From the NCBI GenBank assembly GCA_965215155.1, contig CBDCCY010000004.1, positions 2,976,001-3,040,000 on the forward strand: 64,000 bases of DNA, read 5' to 3'. Of this stretch, positions 7,735 through 16,155 are shown one piece after another; within the stretch, counting starts at the first letter, position 1; each line of letters starts with the position of its first letter. The stretch is from JAGWAJ01 sp965215155 (GTDB lineage Bacteria > Acidobacteriota > Vicinamibacteria > Vicinamibacterales > UBA8438). The position numbers were made by a program, and so were the translations under genes. The notes beneath the pieces are model-generated. The model made no database searches. It was not told the origin of the DNA and saw only the letters and a program-made list of their open reading frames with translations.

Positions 7735-8754
7735 CTATTCCGGCCGGTGGGGGAGCAGTTCCCAGTAGAGATGTCCGCCGACGGTCTCGCCGTCGTCGTT
7801 CGTGCGCGGCCGGCCGCCCAATCGCAGGACGTCGCCGTCGAGCTGGTAGAGCCGCTCGGCGTCCGTCACCCCGCTGACGGGCCGCGTGCGGCCTTCCTGG
7901 TGGTGGACGACGTACTGCGGGTCGGCGTCCTCGTGGACCGTGAAGCGGCCGAAGTAGCCGCCGTAGGTCCGGTAGGCGGCCAGCGACTCCTCCGGCGTCG
8001 GCGTGTCGCCGGCGTACGGCATGCGCCCCTCGCGCGCCATCAGGTGCACCATCATGTGCCCGGTCGGCGTGTAGAGGATCCACGAGCCGGCGCGGTCCTC
8101 GTTCCGGTTCCCGCTCTCGACGGGCACGCCGTCCTCGACGACGTAGCTGTCCGTGTAGAGGAGCTCGCGCATTCCGAGGAAGCGCTGCGCCTCGGCCGAC
8201 AGCTCCACGTCCGGCAGCCGCTGCCAGACGACCTGCCGCGTGGCGTCGCTCTTCATCCCGGTGTCGGACGCCGGCGTGAGGATCAGCAGGTCGCCCTCGA
8301 TGTCGTAGTAGCGCTTCGCGTCGACCTCGCCGCCGGGGTTGATCTGGCCGATCCGGTGGTGGATCAGGTACCCGCCGTCCTCGTCCTCCTCGACGGAGAA
8401 GGGACCGTAGTACCCCGTGTAGCCCTGGAGCGCCGCGTGCACCTCCTCGGCCGTCGGCTCGCCGTCGTCGGCGAACGCCTCGCGGTCGAGGGGCATGACG
8501 TTCACGGCCATGTAGCCGCGGTCGCTGTACGTGATGTAACCGAGCGAGTTGAAGTCGTCGACCGGCACCCAGGCGCCGCTCTCGTCCTTCACGTTGCGCC
8601 CGACGAGCTGGTAGGTGCCCACGATCGGCGCACGCATGCTCGGGGCGGCCGCGCTCTCCGTGGCCGCTTCCGGCGCTTCTCCGGCGCACCCGGCGAGCAC
8701 GAACGGCAGACCGACGACGGCGGCGAAGATGAGGGCGATTCTCGGGTTTCGCAT
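7735..8754 (-). CDS. Lipoprotein with two lipocalin-like repeats
   Basis: ATG 8754 starts a 339-residue protein with a lipoprotein signal (lipobox LAGC, Cys23). Two homologous lipocalin-like domains follow. Each carries a 'Y(I/L)xYxxxGxMxVxxM' strand ('GYITYSDRGYMAVNVM' and 'SWILYTPTGHMMVHLM'), then 'YxGYYGPFSV' or 'YGGYFGRFTV' and 'HHRIGQINPG' or 'HHQEGRTRPV'. The protein is thus an internal duplication. It is probably anchored to a membrane and may bind a small hydrophobic ligand, which is unknown. It is unrelated in sequence to its neighbours. Confidence 0.75.
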   Translation of the reverse strand: MRNPRIALIFAAVVGLPFVLAGCAGEAPEAATESAAAPSMRAPIVGTYQLVGRNVKDESGAWVPVDDFNSLGYITYSDRGYMAVNVMPLDREAFADDGEPTAEEVHAALQGYTGYYGPFSVEEDEDGGYLIHHRIGQINPGGEVDAKRYYDIEGDLLILTPASDTGMKSDATRQVVWQRLPDVELSAEAQRFLGMRELLYTDSYVVEDGVPVESGNRNEDRAGSWILYTPTGHMMVHLMAREGRMPYAGDTPTPEESLAAYRTYGGYFGRFTVHEDADPQYVVHHQEGRTRPVSGVTDAERLYQLDGDVLRLGGRPRTNDDGETVGGHLYWELLPHRPE

Positions 8755-8789
8755 GATGCCTCGCGTTTCCTGCGTGATGGACGGAAGGA

Positions 8790-9434
8790 CTACGCCTGAG
8801 CGTAGTCGAACAGGGCGGTCACGTCGACGGCGAAGCCGTCCAGGAGCGCCGAGGTCGCCGTGTCCCCGCGGGCGAAGACGCCGTACTCGACGTAGGTGCC
8901 GCCGGCAAGCCTGAGGACGGTCACGGTCTCGACACGGGGATCGACGATCCAGTATTCGGGGATGCCCGCCTCGGCGTAGTCGCTGCGCTTGGCCACGAGA
9001 TCCCGCGCGGGATCGTCGGGGCTGACGACCTCGGCCACGATGTCGGCGCCCACCCAGTAGCGGGCCTCGTTCCGGGGATCCGAGCGGCGGCGGAGCGCGG
9101 CCAGATCGGGTTCGCGGAACTTGCCTTCCCGGATGCGCACCCGCAAGCCCGCGAACAACACGAATCCGTCGCGCGGTTTGAGGTATGCGCTCAACAGGTC
9201 GTTGAGGAGCGACAGTATGGCTTGGTGTGCGACGGTGGGCACGGGCAGCAACTCGACGTAGCCGTCGGTGAACTCGACCAGGCGGCGGGTCCGGTCCGTG
9301 AGCCAGAGATAGTGCTCGTCGCCCCAATACCCCTGAGGGGGCAGGGAATCGCACACGAAGGCGTTCAGATCGGCCTGGGAGGTCGTCGCCGTCGTCGTCG
9401 TCGTCGAGTTCGTCGCCTGCACCATTTCGCTCAA
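8790..9434 (-). CDS. Uma2 family (DUF820) putative endonuclease
   Basis: This 214-residue protein belongs to the Uma2/DUF820 family with a PD-(D/E)XK-like fold. The family signature is visible in 'EPDLAALRRR', 'IVAEVVSPDDPARDLVAKRSDYAEAGIPEYWIVDP' and 'VTVLRL'. The N-terminus is a Thr-rich low-complexity stretch (residues ~8-20). The family is very abundant in cyanobacteria and acidobacteria; nuclease activity is inferred from the fold only and the biological role is not known. The gene is 35 bp upstream of the lipoprotein start on the same strand. Confidence 0.85.
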   Translation of the reverse strand: MSEMVQATNSTTTTTATTSQADLNAFVCDSLPPQGYWGDEHYLWLTDRTRRLVEFTDGYVELLPVPTVAHQAILSLLNDLLSAYLKPRDGFVLFAGLRVRIREGKFREPDLAALRRRSDPRNEARYWVGADIVAEVVSPDDPARDLVAKRSDYAEAGIPEYWIVDPRVETVTVLRLAGGTYVEYGVFARGDTATSALLDGFAVDVTALFDYAQA

Positions 9435-9519
9435 GGCTCGTCCAGCCCTCGACGCTCGTCCGAGGCGTCTGCGGCGATGTCGCTCCGCGGTCCGGGAACG
9501 CTACCCTCGCATGTTGCAG

Positions 9520-11730
9520 CTACGGTGCGACGGCACCGCCCGCGCGCCGTTCCGGCCGCGCGAAGACCCACAGCGCAGCGCCCGGGTCGGGCGGGTTGCG
9601 GATCTCCGGCGCAAGCACGGAGTAGGCGCGGGTGAGGTAGCCGCCGCTCCCGACGATCACGGCGACGTACTGCCGCCTGTCTACGGCGTAGGTGATCGGC
9701 GGGGCGTTCGGGACCTCGCTGAGGCGCGTCGCCCAGAGCCGGTCGCCGCTGGCGGCGTCGTAGGCGCTGATGCGCCGGTCGAGAGAGCCCGCGAAGACCA
9801 GCCCGCCGCCGGTCACGAGGGCGCCGGTCGTCTGCGGGGCGCGCTGGCGGGCGATCCAGGCGGTCTCGCCGGTCGCCAGGTTGACCGCCTCGAGGCGCCC
9901 GTACTGCCCGTCGCTCTCGGGCCGCGGACGCACGGTCCAGCGCACGCCGGTCGTCAGGCTGCCGCGCTCACCCTCGCCCACCGGGACGAGGTCCATGCAC
10001 GCCTCGATGATCGGCACGTAGGCGATGTGCGTACGCGGGTCGTAGGCGGTTGGCGCCCAGCTCCGGCCGCCGCCGACGTGGGGACAGAGCCGCTTGGTCT
10101 CTCCGTCGCCGGGGATCAGCAGCGGATCCTGCGTCTTGCGGCCGGTCACCGGGTCGATGGCGGTGATTCCGGTCTGCAGCCCGAGGTCGAGCGAGGACAC
10201 GTAGCGGCCCGTGGCGGTCTCGACGAAATCGAAGATCGCCTGCTTGCCGATGGTGACGACCACGCTGGTCGGCTCGCCGTCGACCGGCAGGTCGGCGACC
10301 TGGCGTTCGAAGGCCCAGTCGAGGTCCCATTGCCCGTTGGCCTGGTGCTGGAAGTGCCACGCCAGCTCGCCGGTGTCCGGGTTCAGGGCGAGCGTGGCGT
10401 CGAGATAGAGTCCGTCGTTGTTCGTTCCCGGTGGCCCGACCGCGTCCCGGAGCGGCAGCGTGTCGTAGGTGTTGCCGGTGCCGAACAGCGCGAGGTTGTT
10501 GACCGGGTCGTAGCTGCCCGGGATCCAGACCGACGCTCCGTTGCGGGCAGCGTGCGGCATGCCGTTCCAGGTGTGTCCGCCCGGATCGCCGGGGCCCGGA
10601 ATGGTGTCGAAGCGCCACGCCTCCTCGCCGGTCTCGGCGTCGAGGGCGACGATGTAGTTGCCGCCTTCGTGGCGCCCCGTGGTGCCGACCATCACCTTGC
10701 CGCGCGCGACGAGCGTGCCGCCGGTCATGCGGAGGCCGGCGTCGAGGTCGCCGACCGGCCGGTCCCAGACGACGTCGCCGGTCTTCGCATCGAGGGCGAC
10801 GACGTGCGCGTCGGAGGTCGGGACGAAGAGCCGGTCGCCGTAGATCGACATGCCGCGCTTGAGGCTCGGGGAGACGCCCCGCGGCAGCCGCCGCTGGTAC
10901 TCCCAGAGGAAGTCGCCGCCGGCCGCGTCGAGCGCCTGCACCCGGTCCCCGTAGCCGTGCACGAAGAGGACGCCGTCGCGCACGATGGGCGTCGACTCGT
11001 TCGGCCCCCGCGGGAGCGACCACGACCAGGCGACGCGCAGGTCCGCAACGTTCCCGGTGTCGATTTCGTCGAGCGGGCTGTAGCCGTAGGCGGCGTAGGT
11101 GCGGCGCCACAGCAGCCAGTCGCCGGCGGGCGGATCGTGCAACGCCTCGTCCGTGACGGGCTCCATGCTGTCGAGCGGGTTGAACGGGGCGGGCCAGGGC
11201 GGCAGCGCCGCACCCGGCGAGAGCCCCCCGCCAGCCGAGCTCCAGCCCGGGGCCAGTCCTGCGAGCAGGTCGGGATCGGCCGGGAGCGCCGTGGCACTCG
11301 CCTCGACCCCGTTCTCCTGCAGCAGGAGGGCGACGATCTCGGCGACCGTCCCGTCGTCGAGCACCCCCGGCCGGTCCTGGGGCATCGTCGTCGAGGTGAG
11401 GGTGAACAGCGCCTCCACCGAGCGGGGAAGCCACGTCTCCCGGAACGCCGCGCCGCGCAACGGCGGCGCGAACGGGCCGTCGTCGAGGTTCTCGCCGTGG
11501 CAGGACGCGCAGTGCTGCGCGTAGGCGGAGAAGCCGGCGTCCGCCTGCTCCGCGATGTACGTCGCGGGCTGGCGGCGCGGTTGCGCCTGCCCGGCGGCCG
11601 CGCTGGAGGCGGCGAGCGCCACCACCGCGAGCGCGGCGACCCCGGCGGCGAACGCCCCGTGGTCCACGGTTCGCAGCCGCCCCCCGCCGGGGCACGCGGC
11701 CGCGCGGCTCCTACAAGAGGCGGCTGTCAT
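9520..11730 (-). CDS. PQQ-type beta-propeller dehydrogenase with N-terminal cytochrome c domain
   Basis: The 736-residue exported protein has a hydrophobic signal segment (~residues 26-47) and a class I cytochrome c domain with haem motif CASCH (residues 74-78) and likely Met ligand in 'TMPQDRPGVL'. An eight-bladed quinoprotein propeller follows with repeated 'W' blade motifs ('LDAKTGDVVWDRPVG', 'LDAETGEEAW', 'LNPDTGELAW', 'YDAASGDRLW'). It is expected to oxidise an alcohol, aldehyde or sugar in the periplasm and pass electrons to its own haem. The substrate is not predictable. GGAGGT lies 6 nt before ATG 11730, and the DUF6152 stop is only 4 nt upstream, so the two are surely cotranscribed. 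The haem is N-terminal, whereas typical PQQ alcohol dehydrogenases carry it at the C-terminus. Confidence 0.85.
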   Translation of the reverse strand: MTAASCRSRAAACPGGGRLRTVDHGAFAAGVAALAVVALAASSAAAGQAQPRRQPATYIAEQADAGFSAYAQHCASCHGENLDDGPFAPPLRGAAFRETWLPRSVEALFTLTSTTMPQDRPGVLDDGTVAEIVALLLQENGVEASATALPADPDLLAGLAPGWSSAGGGLSPGAALPPWPAPFNPLDSMEPVTDEALHDPPAGDWLLWRRTYAAYGYSPLDEIDTGNVADLRVAWSWSLPRGPNESTPIVRDGVLFVHGYGDRVQALDAAGGDFLWEYQRRLPRGVSPSLKRGMSIYGDRLFVPTSDAHVVALDAKTGDVVWDRPVGDLDAGLRMTGGTLVARGKVMVGTTGRHEGGNYIVALDAETGEEAWRFDTIPGPGDPGGHTWNGMPHAARNGASVWIPGSYDPVNNLALFGTGNTYDTLPLRDAVGPPGTNNDGLYLDATLALNPDTGELAWHFQHQANGQWDLDWAFERQVADLPVDGEPTSVVVTIGKQAIFDFVETATGRYVSSLDLGLQTGITAIDPVTGRKTQDPLLIPGDGETKRLCPHVGGGRSWAPTAYDPRTHIAYVPIIEACMDLVPVGEGERGSLTTGVRWTVRPRPESDGQYGRLEAVNLATGETAWIARQRAPQTTGALVTGGGLVFAGSLDRRISAYDAASGDRLWATRLSEVPNAPPITYAVDRRQYVAVIVGSGGYLTRAYSVLAPEIRNPPDPGAALWVFARPERRAGGAVAP

Positions 11731-11734
11731 GATG

Positions 11735-12178
11735 CTACCTCCGCGGCTCCGTCGGATCGCGGCCGTCGAGCGGCGCGCCGGTGCCTGACGAGCCGAGGAA
11801 GAGCTTGCTGCCGTCGATGAACGTCACGTCGCGGCCGTTGGCCTTGTTGGTGCCGTCCTTGGAACGGAAGCCCTCGACGAACACCTCCGTGCCGGCCAGC
11901 AGGTCGCGCTTCGTGAAGCCGCGCCGCAGGAGCGCGCTCGGCGGCCCGCCCTCGATCATCCAGCGCGCCTGGGTGCCGTCCTCCTCGGCCACGTCGATGT
12001 GGATCCAGGTGTGCGGATTCACCCACTCCATCCGGACCACGGTGCCGCGCAACTCGATCGGGGCGGAGGCGTCGAACTCCGCCGCGAACGCGTGGTGTGC
12101 CTCCGCCGGCGGGCCCGCGAGCGCCGCGAGAAGCCCGATGCCGGCGCCGACGACCGCAAACGCTGTCACTGCTCGCAT
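11735..12178 (-). CDS. DUF6152 family secreted protein
   Basis: From ATG 12178 (perfect GGAGGT 6 nt upstream) this is a 147-residue exported protein with a cleavable signal ending 'AEAHHAFAAEFD'. The pattern 'HHAFAAEFDASAPIELRGTVVRMEWVNPHTWIHIDV' is the hallmark of DUF6152, an OB-fold-like periplasmic family widespread in Acidobacteriota and proteobacteria beside quinoproteins and the family of the next two genes. The function is unknown. Its stop codon is 4 nt before the cytochrome-PQQ gene. Confidence 0.85.
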   Translation of the reverse strand: MRAVTAFAVVGAGIGLLAALAGPPAEAHHAFAAEFDASAPIELRGTVVRMEWVNPHTWIHIDVAEEDGTQARWMIEGGPPSALLRRGFTKRDLLAGTEVFVEGFRSKDGTNKANGRDVTFIDGSKLFLGSSGTGAPLDGRDPTEPRR

Positions 12179-12274
12179 TGTCGTACCTCCTGCCTCACAT
12201 CCCAACTCCGCCGACTCCGTCCGGCCTCGGTCGGGCCGGGGGCGTCGCGTCTTCCTCTCAGGGTCTCGGCGGCC

Positions 12275-13486
12275 TCAGCGGCCGGGGTTCGCCTCCTCCC
12301 AGGCCAGCAGCTCGCCCCACTTCTCCTCCAGCTCGCCCTCGCGGATGGCCGCCTCGCGCAGCGCCTCGTCGAGTGCCCACGCCCGGTCGACGCGAGCGCC
12401 GCGGATGGCGTTGATCATGCCGTAGTTGTGCTCGTGGCAGGCGTACTCGAACAGCCGGTCCTGGTTGCCCTCCGCCGCCCACGGATCGAGCGTGAAGTAG
12501 TTGATGGCGCTCCAGGGCTGCACGAAGACGTTCGGGTCCTCCACGGTGTAGTGGTACTCGAGCGTGTTGGCGTCGATGCGCCGGAAGCGCTCGGTGAGCT
12601 GCAGCGTCTCGCCCGTGCCGGGGTAGTAGTGGACGTGGGCGGATCCGCCGAACGGACCGCCGTGGGCGGGCACGAAGTTGTTGACCGTCTCCTTGAAGTT
12701 CGCGGACTCGACGACGAGCGTGTCGCCCTCCCAGTAGCCGCGCGAGTCGCCGTTCCACTGACGGATCGCCGGATCGAGCGGCACCTGGTCGGTCACCGGG
12801 ATGATCCGGACGAACCCGTAGGGCATCACGATGCTGACGTGGCCCGGCGACTGGATGATCTCCTTGAGCGGCTGCTGGCTGCTGCCGAGCATCTCTCCCG
12901 GCAGGCCGTTGCGGGTGAGGCAGCGCTCCGACAGGCCGCGGTCCTCCCAGTCGTCGGCCTGGGTGCGCTCGCGGCGCGCCTCCTCGCGGGCTTCCCACTG
13001 CTCGAGGGCGGCGCGGGTCAGCGGCGGCATGTGCCCGTTCGGCGGGTCGATGACCTGCGACGTCCGCAGCGAGAACCCCGGCTGCGTCGGGTCGGCGCTC
13101 CAGAAGGCGTTGTACTCGGCGCCCGCGATGCGGTACCCGGGCCGGCCGTCGTCGGGAGCGTCCGAGCGGGCGTAGCGCCGCACGTCCTGCTCCACGAGCT
13201 GCTGGGCGACGGCGTCGTCGTCATCGTCGCTGACGACGCGGCGCAGGCCCAGCCGCTCCCGCTCGGCTGCCTCCTCCTCGGTCATGAACTCGCGCATCCC
13301 GAACTCGTCCGGGCGCTCGAACGGCGTGTAGGTGCGGGTGTCCCAGAATCCCTGCAGGTCGGGATCGCCCCACGGCGTGGTCGGAGCCGTGTAGTCCGCC
13401 TCGCCGGCGCCGAGCTGCTGCCCCGCCACGGGCGCCAGCGCCAGCGCCGCTGCCACCACGGTCGCCGCAAGTACTCGATGTGTCAC
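12275..13486 (-). CDS. Conserved secreted protein of unknown function (paralogue of upstream gene)
   Basis: This 403-residue protein has a signal peptide (MTHRVLAATVVAAALALAPVAGQQ). It belongs to a large acidobacterial hypothetical family recognised by 'DPDLQGFWDTRTYTPFERP', 'PYGFVRIIPVTDQVPL', 'RGYWEGDTLVVESANF', 'LTERFRRIDANTLEYHYTVEDPNVFVQPW' and a late 'YACHEHNYGM'. No catalytic motif is evident. Its ATG overlaps the TGA of the upstream paralogue in an ATGA, implying translational coupling. The family typically sits beside DUF6152 and PQQ enzymes, which suggests a shared periplasmic pathway, but this is inference. Confidence 0.7.
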   Translation of the reverse strand: MTHRVLAATVVAAALALAPVAGQQLGAGEADYTAPTTPWGDPDLQGFWDTRTYTPFERPDEFGMREFMTEEEAAERERLGLRRVVSDDDDDAVAQQLVEQDVRRYARSDAPDDGRPGYRIAGAEYNAFWSADPTQPGFSLRTSQVIDPPNGHMPPLTRAALEQWEAREEARRERTQADDWEDRGLSERCLTRNGLPGEMLGSSQQPLKEIIQSPGHVSIVMPYGFVRIIPVTDQVPLDPAIRQWNGDSRGYWEGDTLVVESANFKETVNNFVPAHGGPFGGSAHVHYYPGTGETLQLTERFRRIDANTLEYHYTVEDPNVFVQPWSAINYFTLDPWAAEGNQDRLFEYACHEHNYGMINAIRGARVDRAWALDEALREAAIREGELEEKWGELLAWEEANPGR

Positions 13487-14379
13487 CGCGCTCCTCCTTC
13501 TTCAGCTTCAAGGAGCCCGCCGTAGACGTAGGGCTCGGCCAGGTCGACGCACTTGAACTCCAGCAGCCGCACGTTCTCCTCGATGCGCCGGTAGAGCGGG
13601 AACCGGATCGTCCAGGGCCGGGTGAAGACGTCCGGGTCCTCGATGGTCGCCTCGTACTGCAGGTGGTAGGGGCTGAGCGGCGTGTAGCGCTCCACGACGC
13701 GGAGACCCGCGCTGTGGTAGTTGCCCGCCCGGTCCAGCCACGGCAGGTCATGGAACCCGGTTACCTCGACCACGAGGGTGTCGCCCTCCCAGCGGCCGTT
13801 CGACCAGCCCATCCAGGTGTCGATGGGGGCCTCGGTGGTGGCCCCGATGGGGATGGTCCGGTTCGCGCTCGCGAACTGGTAGGCGATGACGACCCGGTCC
13901 GTGCTCTGGATGATCTGGAACGGGTACGGCAGGTAGGTGGCGCGCGGCACGCCGGGGTAGTAGCACTTGGCTTCCGGATCGCCCACCGTGTTGATGTTGT
14001 CGTGGTCGACGTCCAGGCGCCGCTCGAAGTTCGCCTGCCGGCGGGCGAGCGCGTCGGGGCGGTAGGGGATCGCGCCGCCCTCGATGACGCTCTGGCCCGG
14101 AGGCTGGGCGCCCCACATGCCGAGCAGCCGGTCGAACGGTCCCGCCTCCGCGCCGTGGGCCTCGAGGTTCCAGTTGGCCGTGGTGAACGCCTGCCAGATG
14201 CCGTTCAGATCCGGGTTCGACGTCCCCGGCAGGCGGGGAGCGACGTAGCCTTCCGGGGTCTGGCCGGCCGCCCCCGCCGGCAGGAGCCAGAGGACCGCGC
14301 CCACCGCGACCAACAATGCTGCCGTCGCGCCCTTCCAGGGAGCCGAGCGTATCGACCCCCGTCTCAATCGCGTGCGCAT
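13483..14379 (-). CDS. Conserved secreted protein of unknown function (paralogue, first of coupled pair)
   Basis: ATG 14379 has GGAGGT 5 nt in front and opens a 298-residue exported protein with a membrane/signal segment at ~residues 17-38. It shares with its downstream neighbour 'GTSNPDLNGIWQAF', 'CYYPGVPRATYLPYPFQIIQSTDRVVI', 'NGRWEGDTLVVEVTGFHD' and 'LQYEATIEDPDVFTRPWTIRFPLYRR', so the two are paralogues from an old duplication. The Cys in 'KCYYPGVPR' and a late Cys ('EFKCVD') are conserved in the family. The stop overlaps the next start by 4 nt. The function is unknown. Confidence 0.7.
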   Translation of the reverse strand: MRTRLRRGSIRSAPWKGATAALLVAVGAVLWLLPAGAAGQTPEGYVAPRLPGTSNPDLNGIWQAFTTANWNLEAHGAEAGPFDRLLGMWGAQPPGQSVIEGGAIPYRPDALARRQANFERRLDVDHDNINTVGDPEAKCYYPGVPRATYLPYPFQIIQSTDRVVIAYQFASANRTIPIGATTEAPIDTWMGWSNGRWEGDTLVVEVTGFHDLPWLDRAGNYHSAGLRVVERYTPLSPYHLQYEATIEDPDVFTRPWTIRFPLYRRIEENVRLLEFKCVDLAEPYVYGGLLEAEEGGAR

Positions 14380-14787
14380 CGCGACCTCCCTCCCGGCGCC
14401 CCGGTGCGTCCGCCGCCGGCCTCGCCGGGCGCCTCGCGCGCCACCCCGGCACCGGCCGGGGGGCACCGCCTTTATACACCGTCCGGCGCGCTCGCGGCGC
14501 CGATTTCGACTTCGCGGCCGGCCGGAGTTCGTCGCGGCGCCGACCTCGACCGAGCGGTGACGCGGAGTCTTGCGGCAGCCGGGCTCCCGACGCGACCGCC
14601 AGGGGCGACCCGGACGTCTCGCGTCCGTCGCGCTCCCGACGCGACCGCAAGGTCGCGCGTTGACCGCGCGTTGACTTGGACCGGCGGTTCGCGTTCAGAT
14701 GGGCCGCGAGCCCGTCGCACGGACCGCGATGCCGGGTCCGGCGGCGCGCCGCAACCTGCGGAGCCGTGGGAACACAGGAGGTCGGAC
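14380..14787. other. Intergenic region with degenerate GC-rich repeats
   Basis: This 408-bp divergent gap lies between the secreted-protein pair (minus) and the cupin gene (plus). I see no convincing gene. It contains two near-identical copies of CTCCCGACGCGACCGC (around 14584 and 14632) and a pair of GCGGCGCCGA blocks (near 14493 and 14535), so it has a repetitive, REP-like look. Promoters for both directions must lie here, but no consensus boxes stand out. Confidence 0.4.
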
Positions 14788-15240
14788 ATGGACAGGTTGA
14801 ACCGGGACAGGCTGCGCGTCGGGCTGCTGCTGGTGGTCCTCGCGGCGGTGGCGGTCGGCTGGGTCGGCGCCGCCCGGCCGGCGGGGCAGGACAACCCCTT
14901 CACCGGGACTTCCTTCCGCATCGACGCGGAGGGCATCCGGGTGTCGTCGCGGGGCTTCGAGGCCGGCGCCCGCACGCACTGGCACACCCACAGCGACCAG
15001 TTGCTCTTCGTCAAGGAAGGCGGGCTCCGCTACCAGGTGGAGGGCCGGCCGGCGGCCGACATCGGCCTGCACGAGACGGCGTTCCTGCCCCGCGGCGTCC
15101 GACACTGGCACGGCGCGGTGCCCGACCAGGCGCTGACGCACGTATCGGTGACCTTCCCGAACGCCGAGGGCGAGCACCTGGCCATCGAGTGGATGGAGCC
15201 GGTCACCGACGACGTCTACGGCGCCGTAGCCGGCCGGTGA
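14788..15240 (+). CDS. Secreted cupin-domain protein
   Basis: The start ATG 14788 has AGGAGGT 6 nt upstream. The 150-residue product begins with a membrane/signal segment (LRVGLLLVVLAAVAVGWVG) and carries one cupin barrel. Motif 1 'THWHTHSDQLLFVKEGGLRYQVEG' supplies the His-x-His and Glu-like metal ligands, and motif 2 is 'LPRGVRHWHGAVPD'. It is probably a periplasmic metal-binding cupin; the ligand or reaction is unknown. Its TGA overlaps the next start (GTGA). Confidence 0.85.
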   Translation: MDRLNRDRLRVGLLLVVLAAVAVGWVGAARPAGQDNPFTGTSFRIDAEGIRVSSRGFEAGARTHWHTHSDQLLFVKEGGLRYQVEGRPAADIGLHETAFLPRGVRHWHGAVPDQALTHVSVTFPNAEGEHLAIEWMEPVTDDVYGAVAGR

Positions 15241-15488
15241 GCGGGGAAGACGAGCTCCGGCGCTTCGACCTGGTGGACGTGACGGACGACCCGACCGCCG
15301 CCGAGCTCCGGACGGTGGTGGTGGCCTTCCGGTGCACGGCCTGCCGGCAGATGCTGCACATCGAGTACCTGGTCGGTCCGACGCCCGGGGGAGCCGCGCC
15401 GGCCGGCGGCGTCGCGTGCCCGCAATGCGGGCAGCGCCACCGCTTGCGGTTGCCGGGGGTCGTGCGCGACGTCTGGCGTGCCGAGTGA
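15237..15488 (+). CDS. Small zinc-ribbon protein
   Basis: GTG 15237 overlaps the cupin stop codon (GTGA), giving an 83-residue product that is translationally coupled to the cupin gene. It has two CxxC knuckles (CTAC and CPQC) separated by about 30 residues, with the second followed by 'GQRHRLRL', a typical zinc ribbon. No catalytic residues are evident. It may bind nucleic acid or act as an accessory of the cupin. It is not a family I can name. Confidence 0.65.
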   Translation: MSGEDELRRFDLVDVTDDPTAAELRTVVVAFRCTACRQMLHIEYLVGPTPGGAAPAGGVACPQCGQRHRLRLPGVVRDVWRAE

Positions 15489-15539
15489 AGCCGCGCTGCC
15501 GGTGCCGCGGGCCTGCCGGAGAGTCCCGCGCGCGGGCGG

Positions 15540-16004
15540 CTACTGAACGTTGACGAGCTCGATGTCGAAGACGAGCATCGCGCCGCCGGGGATGATGTTG
15601 CGGAAGCCGCGGTCCCCGTAGCCCAGCTCGGCCGGGATCCAGAAGCGGCGCTTCTCGCCCACCACCATCAACTGCACGCCTTCCGTCCAGCCGCCGATGA
15701 CCCGGTTGAGGGGGAAGGTCGCCGGGCGGCCGGTGGGGACGGAGCTGTCGAAGAGCGTCCCGTTCGTCAGCCAGCCGGTGTAGTGCACGCTGACCGTCGA
15801 CAGCCGGTTCGGACGCCGCGAGCCGGTGCCTTCCTGCAGCACCTTGTGCGCCAGGCCCGAGTCGGTCACCTCCGCGTCGGCGGGCACGCCGCCGACGTCG
15901 GGAGGCGCGTCCAGGTTCTGGGGTGCGGCGGCCGCCGCCATGCCCACCGCCGCAACCAACGTCGCCGCGAGGGCGAGGGAACTCCAGGCGCTCATGATCG
16001 TCAT
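15540..16004 (-). CDS. FKBP-type peptidyl-prolyl cis-trans isomerase, exported
   Basis: This 154-residue protein has a signal peptide (SSLALAATLVAAVGMAAAAA) followed by a complete FKBP domain: 'VHYTGWLTNGTLFDSSVPTGRPATFPLNRVIGGWTEGVQLMVVGEKRRFWIPAELGYG' and 'IIPGGAMLVFDIELVNVQ'. Active-site aromatic residues and the 'FD' and 'VIGGW' positions are kept. It should catalyse prolyl isomerisation in the periplasm. ATG 16004 is preferred, with AGGA upstream; an in-frame ATG at 15995 is possible. It is convergent with the small zinc-ribbon gene. Confidence 0.92.
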   Translation of the reverse strand: MTIMSAWSSLALAATLVAAVGMAAAAAPQNLDAPPDVGGVPADAEVTDSGLAHKVLQEGTGSRRPNRLSTVSVHYTGWLTNGTLFDSSVPTGRPATFPLNRVIGGWTEGVQLMVVGEKRRFWIPAELGYGDRGFRNIIPGGAMLVFDIELVNVQ

Positions 16005-16155
16005 GCGCGGGATCCTACTCCAATCCCCGCGGCCCGGTTCGTCGGAGGGCACGCGTGCGCCGGACCGCGGGGCAGGCGGGGTCCTTCGCGGAGAGTGGCC
16101 GGCGCCGAGTCCGCCGTCCGGGACGGACCCGGCACTTGCCCCTTCCGGTACGAGC

